NCBI GenBank assembly: GCA_947650365.1
Contig: OX393549.1
Location: 82,190,819-82,254,818, forward strand
DNA length: 64,000 nucleotides
Source of the DNA: Chamaelirium japonicum
Taxonomy: Eukaryota; Streptophyta; Magnoliopsida; Liliales; Melanthiaceae
Direction of reading: 5' to 3'
Below the pieces are notes generated by a model, which saw only the letters and a program-made list of their open reading frames with translations, did no database searches and had not been told where the DNA came from. The position numbers and the translations under genes were made by a program. Of the stretch, positions 43,881-55,019 are shown in pieces (position 1 is the first letter of the stretch; every line of letters starts with the position of its first letter).

Positions 43881-44912
43881 TCGGGTGTAGCCGGTCAAAT
43901 TTTTCCTTCCACAGACTTCATCTACTTCCGTGGGTGACGATTACGCAAGAGAAGGGTAGAGAGGGTCTGCATATTCATAGTTTCTTGTCTAGGCATGCTC
44001 AACTGTACATTGTCACCCTCATGTATGTTTTGAGTGCTAGTCAGGTAGGGGCTGCATGGGTTTGGACCGTAGCAGACCTATCAAGGGTGAATTGGCTACA
44101 TTGGGAGGGGCGAGGAGTCCCGATAGGTCTACAGGTAGGGGTGGCAATGGGTCGGGTCAGGTCGGGTTCGGGTTGGGTTGAGACATAGGTATAAGAGAAA
44201 AACACTCAACCCGTTTAATAAACGGGTCAAAAACTTAAACCCAAACCCGACCAGCCTAATAAACGGGTTGACCCAACCCGACCCGACCCGTTTCCGTTTA
44301 CTAAATAGGTCGGGTCGTGTTGGGTCCGGTTGGCTCGGGTTGGGTCAACAGAACCCGTAAATAAGTCGGGTTGGGTCAAGACGGGTTGGTTTGGGCCGGG
44401 TTGGCTCGGGTCGGGTCGGGACGGGTTGACACGACCCATTTGGTAAACGGATCAAGTCGGGTCAATCAGGTTATAAGTACAAATCCGAACCCGACCCATT
44501 AAACAAACGGGTCAATCAGGTCGACCCGTTTATGACTTGAACCCGTTTAGGCCAAACCCAAACCCGCTAACTTCGGGTCGGGTTCGGGTCGGATTGGCGG
44601 GTCGAGTTAAGGATTGCCACCCCTATCTACAGGGCATGGTACGGTTTGTGCAGCGGTTGGCCAGTCCCTCAAGTGGGCCCCCCCCCACCCCCCGAGTGGG
44701 CTCAGGCCAAAGTTTTTGAGGATGTTAGAGGTGCTGTGGGAGGGTAGCTCGAGTCCGATGAGACCAATATCGTTGTGTGAGGGCGCTGAGTTGTGGAGGC
44801 TTCGTGTTCCGCCAAAGGTTCATATTTTCTTATGGAAACTTCTGCACGGCTACAGTTCTTTAGGGCCGTTCTAAGTTAACCCAATTCTTATTCCAATGCC
44901 AATCCAATGGCC
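43881..44912 (+). pseudogene. LINE middle part with zinc-finger-like end
   Basis: Frames: LHLLPWVTITQEKGREGLHI (about 43916), then, after the inserted MITE, AELWRLRVPPKVHIFLWKLL (about 44790-44850), the conserved segment before the reverse-transcriptase zinc-binding domain. The frame stops at about 44872 and is then split by the retroposon. Confidence 0.75.
44136..44625 (+). mobile_element. hAT-type MITE with 8-bp TSD TCTACAGG
   Basis: Begins TAGGGGTGGCAATGGGTCGG and ends GATTGCCACCCCTA. TCTACAGG flanks it exactly at 44128-44135 and 44626-44633. 490 bases of GGGTCGGGTT/AACCCGACCC sequence, non-coding. Inserted in the LINE. Confidence 0.92.
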
Positions 44913-45658
44913 TTTTTTTTTTTTTTGGTACTTCAAAGGGGGAGGTCACAATCGGATCTCCTGGAGACGCCATATGCCGGCGCTCGTAGATACATAACCC
45001 TTGACCAGAGAACAAATTGCCACCTTGCCACAAACCAAACACCTCACCCACCGGCGGACAACCAACCACCGCACACCAGCGGCCACCACAGACACCGCAC
45101 ATAGGTGGAACAAACCGCACGAAGGCGGAGGAGCATAACATAAAGGGGGAAAAACCGTCAAACAAGGGAAAGGAGCCACGCTGCTGCGAGTCACCGGGAA
45201 ATCCCGTCGAGCTCCGCCAGAAACTCTACACTTCGTCGAGCCGGAGCCGCCACCATCGTCGATCCGGAACCGCTGAAACGAGCAGGGGCGAGGTCGATGA
45301 TGTATTCGAGGTCACCGCAACGATCGATACGAGCCGCCACAACACGCTGGAGATGAAAACCACCATCTCACCATCGCCGGAGCCGGAGGGGACACCCCTA
45401 AAACCCCAAAAATAGGAAAAGAAAAAAAGGGTCTGATGTCGTCATCGGAAGAGCCGAATGGCCAAAAATATCCCTATTTGCAGGGGAAAAAGAGAGGGGA
45501 AAGCCCAGATCTGAAACCCGGGGGGTTGGCCGCCGAAGATCTGGCACCCCGGTGCCGCCAACGACAGCAACCGAGGAGGCCAAGAGGATTTCGGCAAAAA
45601 ACCCTAACCGAGGGCAGGAAACGGGGAAAGGGATCGGGTACTCAGAGCCACTACCAGG
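44913..45658 (-). mobile_element. minus-strand poly(A) retroposon in the LINE
   Basis: The T run at 44913-44926 is its poly(A) tail, followed (plus strand) by TTGGTACTTCAAAGGGGGAG. The other end (near 45590-45640) has AAACCCTAACCG-like leader sequence. Flanks CCAATGGCC (44904-44912) and CCAGTGGCC (45659-45667) are a near-perfect target duplication. No reverse transcriptase, so it is non-autonomous. Related to 51727-52659 and 53140-53330. Confidence 0.75.
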
Positions 45659-45667
45659 CCAGTGGCC

Positions 45668-46163
45668 ATTTGGTGGGTTTGGATGGCAAGGAGGAGTTTA
45701 TTGTCTGGGTGGATGGTGCCTTTCAATCTCGAAAGTAAATTGTGAGTGGAGCTTGGGTTGTAACAACCTCGGAGGGCAGGGTGTCTATAGCGGTTGTGTT
45801 TAGGTGTTTGGTTCAATCGCTCTGCTAGCGGAGTTATGGGTCCCAAAAGGGTCCTTGGAGGAAGTCTTGCATGGGAATTAATCAAGTGTGGTGGTGTTAA
45901 CTGATGCTATCAAGGCGCGTGATGTCGTTCTGTTGGGAGTGGGGAGTGCCGATGAGGTTTGCCCTCTTATACGGTCATGTCAGCTGGTTTGGCATCAATT
46001 AGTGGAGGTGGCGCTTCAATGGATTCCCAGAATTGCAAATTTTGCGACACATTGGCTCGCCCGAGAGGCCAGAGTCAAGGGGATCGAGGGTTTTTGGGAT
46101 GACGTGATCCTTGATGTGATTAAAGGTCTTGTTCAGGAAGACTTAAGGGTCATTAGATCTTAA
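45668..46163 (+). pseudogene. LINE RNase H domain, broken
   Basis: Contains VWVDGAF (catalytic Asp region), later AELWVPKGSLEEVL in another frame, and the C-terminal part VVLTDAIKARDVV, WIPRIANFATHWLAREA ending at 46163. Frame changes and stops occur near 45737 and 45881. Matches the RNase H-like end of plant LINEs. Confidence 0.8.
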
Positions 46164-46230
46164 TCGACCGCCTCTCAAAAAAAAAAAACTTCTTTAGAAA
46201 CTTTTCTACATGGTGCTCTTGTAATAAATA

Positions 46231-46551
46231 TGAGATTTCCTCTATTCCAAAACCCGGATATTGAGATGTGGTCCCATCATACATATAATAAGCGTTTCCG
46301 CACTCTACTTTACCGAGGTGGAACTAATCTTCCAACACTTCCCCTCACATGCAGTCCAATTTTTTGTGATCCTTGTCGCGTGGATGATAGATGTGTGGGG
46401 ACCACACCCGGCAGGTGAGTGTACGGTTAGGCTATGATACCATATGAGATTTCCTCTATCCCAAAACTCAAGTATTGAGATGAGGTCCCAACATACATAG
46501 AACGATCATTTCTGCCCTCTACTTTACCGAGATGGGACTAACTTTCCAACA
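46231..46551 (-). mobile_element. miniature LTR retrotransposon (SMART/TRIM-like, 321 bp)
   Basis: Two 107-base direct repeats (46231-46337 and 46445-46551) share TGAGATTTCCTCTAT, TACTTTACCGAG and TTCCAACA. Read on the minus strand each starts TGTTGG and ends TCTCA. After the right one come TA and TGGTATCATAGCC, a Met-tRNA primer-binding site. Before the left one comes GTGAGGGGAAG, a polypurine tract. About 107 bases lie between. No clear 5-base target duplication was found. Confidence 0.8.
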
Positions 46552-47220
46552 ATAACATCACTATCCTGGCCTCCAGATTTCTTAACTATCTTTCGATATG
46601 ATTAGGTCAGCTTGTTCCAAATCTTTTATGCCGAAGTATTGGGACGGAATCGATAGATGAAGTATCGAACTTCAATTAAATGTCTCACCAAAATAAGGCA
46701 TTCATATATTAGACATTCGTAGCAAATCAATGTCATAGTTTGTGGTTCAGAAGTCGAATGTCCGGAACATTTCGTATAGAACAATACCAAACACCGAATT
46801 TTCCAAAATCAAATTTTTGGGATAAATGTCCGACCAAAAGAGTGGATAAGTCACAGGAGGGATGACAATGGGTCGGGTTCGGGTTTTAAATTCCTATTGT
46901 AAATAGGACGGATTCGGGTCGGGCCTATTCAAAAATCAAAAAAATCAATTTCCAAATCTGTCCCATTGCCATTCCTACTTATGTGTGCCGCGTGTGCGAT
47001 TTTGTTAACGTGCGCTCCCATAGGTCCAAATGACCATGGGACCCATAGGTCCCAATAGGGCTACGTGGACAAAATCGCACTCACCATCTCACGCAATGCA
47101 CAAATCTTGGCAAGGTTGGCTGGCCCCCATGGAGTGGGGGAGCTTGTTGCCCACACCACTAGTTGGGATAGCATAGCTCATCTGTCCTTCAATGAAAGAC
47201 GTTCAATTCAGCGAGGAAAA
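46552..47220 (+). other. intergenic with a small MITE fragment
   Basis: 46860-46975 resembles a short hAT-type MITE (AGGGATGACAATGGGTCGGG to CATTGCCATTCCTA). The rest shows nothing recognisable. Confidence 0.45.
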
Positions 47221-47467
47221 CTTTGGTATAACCGTGATAACAGCTGATCTGGTATCACGGGCCAATTACAAACACCAGAGCCAACCCCACTTTTTGTAAT
47301 CACCATTAGAGAAACCTACAAGATGCAGTAGGGGTTGAATGCAATGCACTTGTCGTGGTGGTTATCATCGTATGGCAATGATGCACCTGGCCTAGTGCAT
47401 GAGGGATGCTCTAGCGGTTGTGATTGGCATGTGATATCAGCGATATGGTATCACGGTTATACCAAAG
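47221..47467 (+). mobile_element. foldback element (247 bp)
   Basis: CTTTGGTATAACCGTGATA at the left pairs exactly with TATCACGGTTATACCAAAG at the right. The inner bases also pair in part (CTGATCTGGTATCACGG). Non-coding. Confidence 0.85.
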
Positions 47468-47762
47468 ATTTTTCTCGCTATTTAGCCCGATTGACTTGGC
47501 ATTCGATCACAGCGTCACTTTGCCTGTCAGTTTGGGTTGAGTGTGATTCACTAGTCGGAACTAGATATAACAGATGGCTGTGATCAAGACACATCAAACA
47601 GGATGACCATTCAGGCTAAATATTTCGAGCTAAATAGTATTTCTCAAGGCTATGATAGTTTCATTTACGACTCCATAGACGTCATTATAGGTTCAAAAAA
47701 GAATCCCATTCCTCTCCATCTAAAGTTCAAACCAACCCATGCATGGTAGATATTTAATTGGA

Positions 47763-48500
47763 TAAATTACACTTTGCCCCTCTAAAATTCAGCTCAAAAA
47801 CATCTAACCCTTCTATTGTTTATAAACAACATTTTACCCACATCAATTCTGTTTTGATCATATAAAGATTTGTGGAAATGGCTGTTAGGTCCCAGATAAT
47901 AGATCAATTTAATGAACAGGACACTAGTACGATCACTCTAAAAAACGGTTCAAAAATCATTTTATAAATCCAAAAATGCCCTCCCCTTTCCCCCCCTTTT
48001 CTATGTTCTCTCTCAAGAAGTGGCAGCAAGCAGCAGCAACAGTGGCAATCTAGGCCTCCGCCTCCTCCCACCCCTCGACGCCTCCTCCTTTCTCTTGAAC
48101 GGTGCAAGCAGCAGTGGCGACGAACAATAGGAACGCGAGTTGCAGCTATAAATGAGAGGCAAACAGCAAACGGGGTTCGGTTTGGATTAGGTATAGAATT
48201 CATCCCATACCCTATAGATCTTAGGTTTGAGGATTCAGTTTAGTTTTAAAATGAGTGGCATGAAAATGAAAATTTGAAGCACACTGAGAGATATTTTCGT
48301 CCTCTGTCCTTTGGCTTAAACCGATCTCTTGTTTTGGACCGTTCACTAAGTCCCCTAAAATTACCAAATGAGAATTAAGTAGTTGACAGAAGTGGGTATT
48401 GTGCTAACATTTAAAACTTTAGGGAGAGATTTGGAACAAAATAAACTATAGGGGGGTTAACTGTTTTTGAGCTAAGCTTCAGGGGGCAAAGTGTAATTTA
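47763..48500 (+). mobile_element. MITE with AAATTACACTTTGCCCC termini, 738 bp
   Basis: Left TAAATTACACTTTGCCCCT pairs with right AGGGGGCAAAGTGTAATTTA, as in the 217-bp relative at 9901-10117. The extra 500 bases in the middle are unlike that relative and could be a later insertion or a longer family member. Confidence 0.75.
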
Positions 48501-48683
48501 CCGTATTTTATCTATCAAACAGAGCACCCACCGTCCTGGATCAACCTTTTGCTGGCTCTGATTCGATCAAAGAGAGATAATGGCGAATAAAGACTAAAGA
48601 GGCCGGTCGCGCATCTTCGGGGCCCCTTATCCAAGCCAACCTCCCATCCACAAGGAGAAGTAATCCGGTGGAAACGGTGTACA

Positions 48684-49164
48684 TGCTGACGTGGTGGAAC
48701 ACTCACTCACAGCCAACATATGCATGGGGGCCCACCTGTGACTCACACCATCTCGCTCGAATGTGAACCCAAATCGTCTTCCCCCTTTCTCTGCCCCACC
48801 CCACGAAACAGTGCGTGCTGCACCCATACCCGACCAGTGCGTCCCACTCAATCCCAACAGGCAGGCAAAGGGACGACAGTGATCAGGTGCCAAGCTGGAG
48901 CCAATATCTCGTTGGTTTACTTTGCCTGCATGTTGAGGCTGAGTGTGATCGATGCACCGATCAGGTATCAACGGAAGGCTGTGATGTGGGGTGCAATTGA
49001 TGGGGCGCAAAGCGATTTGGGTTCCTCGGATGCAGCCACCTCCAAAGCTGAATGAATCGAACGAGTGTTGGACTTTAAGGCCTGCATCCAAGGGACGGTG
49101 CGATTCATGGGTGAGTCCCCCATGCATCTTGTTGGCGGTCGGTGAGCGGTCCACCACATCAGCA
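48684..49164 (+). mobile_element. large imperfect foldback element (480 bp)
   Basis: Outer arms TGCTGACGTGGTGGA and TCCACCACATCAGCA are inverted repeats. Further pairs inside include ATGCATGGGGGCC with CCCCCATGCAT and AGGCAAAG with CTTTGCCT. The 176- and 111-residue frames crossing it on both strands are explained by the palindromic structure and have no family signature. Confidence 0.7.
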
Positions 49165-49321
49165 TATATATATCTGTTCCACTCGATAATTTCTCCACGT
49201 TTTGATTACTGTCCTTTTCACATGGCTAAAAGAAGATAACGTCTACTTTATTGGCACCCACGGGCGGAGCCAACTAAGGCCCAGTGGAGGCAAGTGCCCC
49301 CACTGAAATTTCAAAAAGAGA

Positions 49322-49970
<649 letters not shown>

Positions 49971-49984
49971 CCAAAAAAGGCAAT

Positions 49985-50711
49985 TCTAGCCAGTTTGTTA
50001 ACTTTTGGTTGCCAACTTCACATGGAGGTGGCCACCACCAATCGCCACTGCCCCACCGGCCACCACCCCCCGCCACTCAATGTCCACCACTATGCCGCCG
50101 ACCACCACCCCACTGCCACATGGGCCATCCGTCGCCACCGCCCACCACCCGCCATTGCCACCCATATTGGTGACCCACGGTCGGCCTCGCCGGCTGCCAG
50201 CCACCACCTATTGTTGGCCATCAACACCCACTACTGTCTGGCCGACATCCACCGCCGTCTGCCACTACCCGCACACATGGCATTCCCGTAAAGTTCATCA
50301 CATGGATCTTAGTGAATGAGAATCGAGTGGGAATTGGAGCCTATTTACAGGTTTTTGGGGGTACATATGAAATACCCCCTCCACCCACACAAAAAAAAGA
50401 TATGGTCTATTATTTACAACCCGTGCATCTTGATCGAGTCGGTCAGTTACAACTCCAAATTTTTGAAGGACTCCGGGGATCAAAATTCTCCTCCACTCGA
50501 GGTAAAATCCTAATAAGTATTTTGTTGCGCGTTCGAAGGAATGGTAGGGACATTGTCACGCTGTCTGCCTAAGCCTTCAACTGTGAGGCAACGGCTGTAG
50601 TTACTTTTTAATAATTATGCCCCCCCTGAGAAAAAATCCTGGGCCCGCCACTGTCTATGCCCCCACTAAAGTGAATTCCTAGCTCGCCACTGATTGGCGC
50701 CTGAAGCTCTC
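49985..50711 (+). other. upstream region of EF-hand copy 4
   Basis: Starts with TTAACTTTTGGTTGCCAACTT, also found upstream of EF-hand copy 1 (about 8838), a trace of the shared duplicated unit. 50030-50290 is CCACC-rich low complexity. 50620-50700 ends a CCCCCCCTGAG-type dispersed repeat. No gene. Confidence 0.55.
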
Positions 50712-50717
50712 TATATA
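50712..50717 (+). promoter_or_regulatory. TATA box of EF-hand copy 4
   Basis: TATATA in CTCTCTATATACTGG, 62 bases before the start codon. Confidence 0.7.
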
Positions 50718-50773
50718 CTGGACCCTGTGAATCTCCTAGAGAAGTGACCAAAGAGCAAGAGAGAGGGGAGGAG

Positions 50774-51058
50774 ATGCCGTTCAGGACCTGCCCGGTGCTG
50801 CTGCAGCAGGAGATGAGCACCGCGGAGTTCCAGGCGTGGCTGAAGCAGTTCGATGCGGACCGCGACGGCCGCATCAGCAGGGAGGAGCTGCAGCACGCCC
50901 TCCGCAGCCTGAACAAGTGGTCGGCGTGGTGGAAGGCGAGCGAGGCGATGAGGGCCGTCGACGCCGACCGGAACGGGGCGGTCGACAAGGAGGAGATGGG
51001 CAAGCTGGTCTGCTACGCGCAGCAGCACCTGCACATGAAGATCTATGCTAATGACTGA
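50774..51058 (+). CDS. small two-EF-hand calcium-binding protein, copy 4
   Basis: 94 residues, intronless. Both loops are canonical: loop 1 residues 27-38 (DADRDGRISREE) and loop 2 residues 63-74 (DADRNGAVDKEE), each with Asp at 1, Gly at 6 and Glu at 12. The linker (KWSAWWKASEAMRAV) keeps the Trp-Lys pair of the family. The N-terminus is shorter (MPFRTCPVLLQQEM) and the C-terminus ends KIYAND. The ATG at 50774 is the first in frame after the TATA box; a GTG 30 bases upstream is in frame but an unlikely start. No targeting signal seen. GC content is far above the flanks. It probably binds two calcium ions as a sensor or relay; the partner is unknown. Confidence 0.92.
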   Translation: MPFRTCPVLLQQEMSTAEFQAWLKQFDADRDGRISREELQHALRSLNKWSAWWKASEAMRAVDADRNGAVDKEEMGKLVCYAQQHLHMKIYAND

Positions 51059-51157
51059 CTCCTCCCACCTGCATGCAAACCTGAATATCTGTTAAACTTT
51101 CGTGATTTTGGTTATCTGTTGGGTTGCAAAAACTTTTTTTTGTTGTTGTTTTTTTTT

Positions 51158-51695
51158 GGGTTATTTTAAATTTACCCCCCTAACTTTGCCTTGATTTAGA
51201 ATTTAGCCTCCATACTTTCGTTAGTTAGGCTTTACCCCCCAAAACTAATTGTTCCATCAGCTCACCGTCTAAGAGAAAGGGTGAGCTAACGGAAAAGAAA
51301 TAAAGGTTTGGGGGGGTGAGCTGATGGAACAGTTAGTTTTGGAGGGTAAAATCTAATTAATAAAATAATGGTGGGTAAAGTCTACTTCGAGGTAAAATTT
51401 GGGTGGCAAAGTCAAAATAACCCTTTTTTTTAGGGTTATTTTGACTTTGCTGTCCAAATTTTCCCTTGAATTAGACTTTACCCCCCATTTTTTCACTAAT
51501 TAGACTTTACCCCCCAAAACTAATTGTTCTTTCAGCTAACCATGTAAGAGAAAGGGTGACCTAACGGAAAAGAAATAAAGTTTTGGGGGGTGAGCTGACG
51601 GAACAGTTAGTTTTGTAGGGTAAAGTCTAATTAATGAAAATAGAGGGATAAAGTCTAATTCGAGGTAAAATTTGGGGGCAAAGTCAAAATAATCC
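51158..51695 (+). mobile_element. two adjacent MITEs of one family
   Basis: 51158-51423 and 51433-51695 are tandem copies, each with GGGTTATTTT...TTTACCCC at the left and GGCAAAGTCAAAATAA(C/T)CC at the right as inverted ends, and inner arms AACTAATTGTTC and GAACAGTTAGTTTT. Nine bases separate them. Non-coding. Confidence 0.85.
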
Positions 51696-51726
51696 TTTTT
51701 TTATTACAGTCATGCCTTCACAGTTC

Positions 51727-52659
51727 TTTTTTTTTTTTGGTATTGCAAAGGGGAGGTCACTAGACCTCTGGGAGCTGCCACAGCTCGGCGCAAGCACGAC
51801 CACCGCACGCCGGCGGAGAAAAAAAAAACAAACAACAGGCCACTGGCCTAACACAGCACCGCCACCATTCACCGCCGCAAACCGGCAACCCTAACCTGCA
51901 CCTAGGCACTCAAGGATGGCTCCAGCACCACCAGTACAACCACCGTGCTGACCGTCGGCAAGAAAAATGGAACAAAAAAAAAACACACAAAAACAAGATT
52001 CTACATCACCTAGAAACAAAAAGAAGCCAAAATGTCCGGATTAGTATCGGATGTTGCCTCCATCCACTCCGGTGAGGGTAGCCTCGCTGCGTCTGCAATC
52101 CATGAACTGACGCCAAAGCCTCACAACACTAAGATCCACCACCACGCAGAGGAGGGGCTGGGAAAAAAAAAAAAACACAAAGAGACGATTCTTCATCACC
52201 TAGAAACAAAAGAAGCCAAAATGTCCGAATCAGCACCAGATGTCGCCTCCATCTGCTCCGGTGAGGGCAGCCTCGTTGCGTCGGCAAACCACTAACCGAT
52301 GCCAAAGCCTCGCACCACTGAGATCCACCACCGCGTAGAGGAGGGGCTGGAAAAGCCGACAGCATACATCGACCGGGGTCCATATCTCCACAACCACCCG
52401 CGATCGGCTGGAAAATCCGCGATCCATCGACGAAGGCACCGACCTGAGGAGGAGGCCACAGGCGACGCCACACCACTGAGCCTATGGGACACCTGTTGTA
52501 CAGGGGGAAGGAAAGGAGCAGATCCGACTGCTGGACGTCGTTTACTAAGATCTCATTGCCTCCCCGGACCGCCGGCGATGGACGAGGAGGCCAAGAGGGA
52601 AGGAGCCCAAACCCTAGACCAGAGGGGGGCGAACGGGAGAGCTGCGGAATAGGATAAGT
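51727..52659 (-). mobile_element. non-autonomous retroposon with 15-bp TSD
   Basis: ATGCCTTCACAGTTC is repeated exactly at 51712-51726 and 52660-52674. The T run after the left copy is the poly(A) tail of a minus-strand retroposon, whose 3' part (TTGGTATTGCAAAGGGGAGG on the plus strand) matches the retroposon in the LINE. The 5' end has AAACCCTAGACC. An internal duplication with 189-base offset (AATGTCCG(G/A)AT...GAGGGGCTG) fills the middle. No reverse transcriptase, so it was mobilised in trans, presumably by a LINE. Confidence 0.9.
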
Positions 52660-52674
52660 ATGCCTTCACAGTTC

Positions 52675-53139
52675 AATCATAACTTCAATTTGTCACTAGG
52701 TACCAAGCCCAACGGCTAGTGAAACTAGCAGAAGATTGTTGTGAAATAGTACGGCAACGACTAGGATTCTCATTTATCTCAGCAGATTTTCATCGTTATA
52801 CAATCAGAGGAAGAGTAGACCATATAAATCTTTTTTGTGGCGGTTGAGCCGTCGAATATAACGGCTAACCGCCATATTTGAAGTCTTATGTGGCATGCGC
52901 GGCCAGGTTGCACTATAGCAGATTTGTGTTAATTCGGCGGCCAAAACTAGCCGTCTATACACTTAATCGGGGGTCTGGCTGCCGAAGATCATGGCCACAA
53001 AAACGTCTGTCGAAAAAACCTAAATCCTCAAGAAACCAAGCAAGAGAAGCAAGCTCTCTGCTTCGTTGATTTCTTCCCTCCCTTACTGACGGGAGGGGGG
53101 CAAGGGTGGGGCTCTTAGGATCCAACTTCTGATTCTTCT
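52675..53139 (+). other. intergenic, no gene seen
   Basis: Contains GGCGG/CCGCC phrases like those in the repeats at 33.8-34.9 and 54.2-54.9 kb. No coding feature. Confidence 0.4.
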
Positions 53140-53330
53140 ATTGGCAGTATATCATGGTTTTTCGCCTTGTTGTGGTTTCATGTCCTACCGTGAGGCGGTG
53201 TTTCGGTTGGGTGGGCGACTCTGGGTTTGTGCCTTGTTCTTCCCGTCGGTGGGGCGGTTTTGAGTTTTTGCCGGTCTGTGGCATCTCTTGGAGATCCGCT
53301 TGTGACCTCCCCCTTGAAAATACCAAAAAA
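53140..53330 (+). mobile_element. 5'-truncated retroposon 3' end, plus strand
   Basis: Ends GACCTCCCCCTTGAAAATACC followed by an A-rich tail, the plus-strand version of the retroposon 3' end at 44913 and 51727. Truncated at its 5' side. Confidence 0.65.
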
Positions 53331-53479
53331 ATAAAAACAAAAGCCTAAATCGGTCGGAATTGCTGCACCTGTTTACGACGACGGCCAGCGGCTGGATTTG
53401 AATCGACTTATACGGCGGCTGACTTGACCGCTGCAGCTTTAAAAAAAAAAAAAAAGTTTTGGCGCAGAAAAGATTTGAT

Positions 53480-54057
53480 TAGGGGTGTGCAGGATCCAAA
53501 CCAAACCGACCAAACCGACCGAACCAAACCAAACCGACCGAATTTGATCGGTTTCGACACACTCAACGGATCGGATTGGATCAGGATTTCTCAAAACCGA
53601 TATGATTGGATCGGTTATCGGATTTATCAATTAAAAACCGACCTAAACCGAACCGGACTCCGGTTTATAATTTACTAATTTCGTGGTAACTGCTGTGAAA
53701 TTTTGTTTAATTGTTAAAACTGTACTTTGTAGTTTTTAATATTTAATGGATATGAATATTGTAGACATAATGATATTGTTGTTGATAACTTGGTATTTTG
53801 GTAAGTAATGTAGTATCATTTTAAAATTTTTGAAATAATCATTTTAAAGTTGAAACTATGTCCAAAAAAAAAAAAACTAGTAAGCATATGGGCCAAAGCC
53901 CAAACCGACCATCAAATCCAATCCAAACCGACTTTAATTGGATTGGATTCCAGTCTCAATCGGTTTGGATCGGATTGCAAATTCTCAAAACCGACCTAGG
54001 TTGGATCGGTTTGGGTTTTGCCTAAATAGGTCGGTTTCGAACCGATGCACACCCCTA
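53480..54057 (+). mobile_element. hAT-type MITE with 8-bp TSD GATTTGAT
   Basis: Begins TAGGGGTGTGCAGGATCC and ends GATGCACACCCCTA. GATTTGAT flanks it at 53472-53479 and 54058-54065 exactly. The interior is rich in CCAAACCGACC and GGTCGGTTT, with an AT-rich middle. Non-coding, 578 bases. Confidence 0.92.
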
Positions 54058-54179
54058 GATTTGATCCCACATCTCCCGTGGGAACAACAAGCCACTCAAA
54101 CATCTGAGCTAACTGCATCTAATGTTAAGTTATCTACATATATTATATTTATTCTATAAAACCTAAATCCATATATCAA

Positions 54180-54950
54180 TCGCAGCGATTGTATTAAGGC
54201 CGCCACATCTCCGCCGGATGTACAGGTCGGCACTGAATTTATAGGCTGTTCGCCGCAAATACCGCCAGATTTGATACCTTTTACCGGTCGAGGAGACGAT
54301 GACTGCCGGACTTGCCCGTTCTTTTCCGACAGATCGAGCCTGTCATCACATTTAGCAGGCTGAGCTGGCCGCCGCCACATCACAGCCGGATTTATAGGTC
54401 ATCCGCCGCAAATACTGTCGGATTTGATGTCGTTACCGGCCGAGAGGACGATGGTCGATGGCCGCCAGAATTTTTTTTTTTTTTTTTCCGACTAATCGAG
54501 ACTGTCGTCACTTTTGGCCATGTGTTTTGGCGGTCTTAGCTGGCCGCTGCTTTTGGCCATGTTATTCGACTGTCATAGCTGGCCCCGCCGCATTTGATAA
54601 AGCCCTTTTCTGGCAATGAGAATCGAACTTGCCCGTTCTTTTTCGACGGACCGAGCCTGTCGTCACATTTAGCAGGCTGAGCTGGCCGCCGCCACATCAC
54701 CGTCGGATTTATAGGTCATCCGCCGCAAATACTGTCGGATTTGATGCCGTTACCAGCAGAGAGGACGATAGTCGATGGCCGCCGGATTTTTTCTTTTTTT
54801 TTTTTCCGACGAATCGAGCCTATCGTCACTTTTGGCCATGTTTTCTGGCGGTCTTAGCTGGCCGCTGCTTTTGGCCATGTTTTTCGACTGTCATAGCTGG
54901 CCCCGCCGCATTTGATAAAACTCTTTTCTGGCAGTGAGAATCGGGCTGCC
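54180..54950 (+). repeat. 317-bp tandem duplication
   Basis: 54312-54628 and 54629-54947 are near-identical units beginning TGCCCGTTCTTTT and containing GAGCTGGCCGCCGCCACATC and a T run. A partial third unit lies at about 54195-54311. The twin open frames starting MPVLFR are products of the repeat and lack any family signature. Confidence 0.85.
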
Positions 54951-55019
54951 AATTGTCCCGCTGCAGTTGGTTTCCACCAAAAGCTATATAGTATCTAAAC
55001 CCAAAACCCGGGTCGTAAG

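Larger units (their letters stand above)
41941..46188 (+). mobile_element. L1-type LINE, 5'-truncated and multiply interrupted
   Basis: Reverse transcriptase (41953-43190), zinc-finger-like end (44770-44880) and RNase H (45668-46163) of one plus-strand LINE occur in the right order and end in an A run (46177-46188). Three later insertions split it: a solo-LTR-like element (43201-43875), a hAT MITE (44136-44625) and a minus-strand retroposon (44913-45658). The endonuclease part is missing. Confidence 0.85.

Noticed and set aside
48627-49157. 176-residue minus-strand frame
   Set aside because: It crosses a large imperfect palindrome with outer arms TGCTGACGTGGTGGA / TCCACCACATCAGCA; no family signature.
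54312-54937. Twin open frames starting MPVLFR
   Set aside because: Each is one unit of a 317-bp tandem duplication; no independent evidence of coding.
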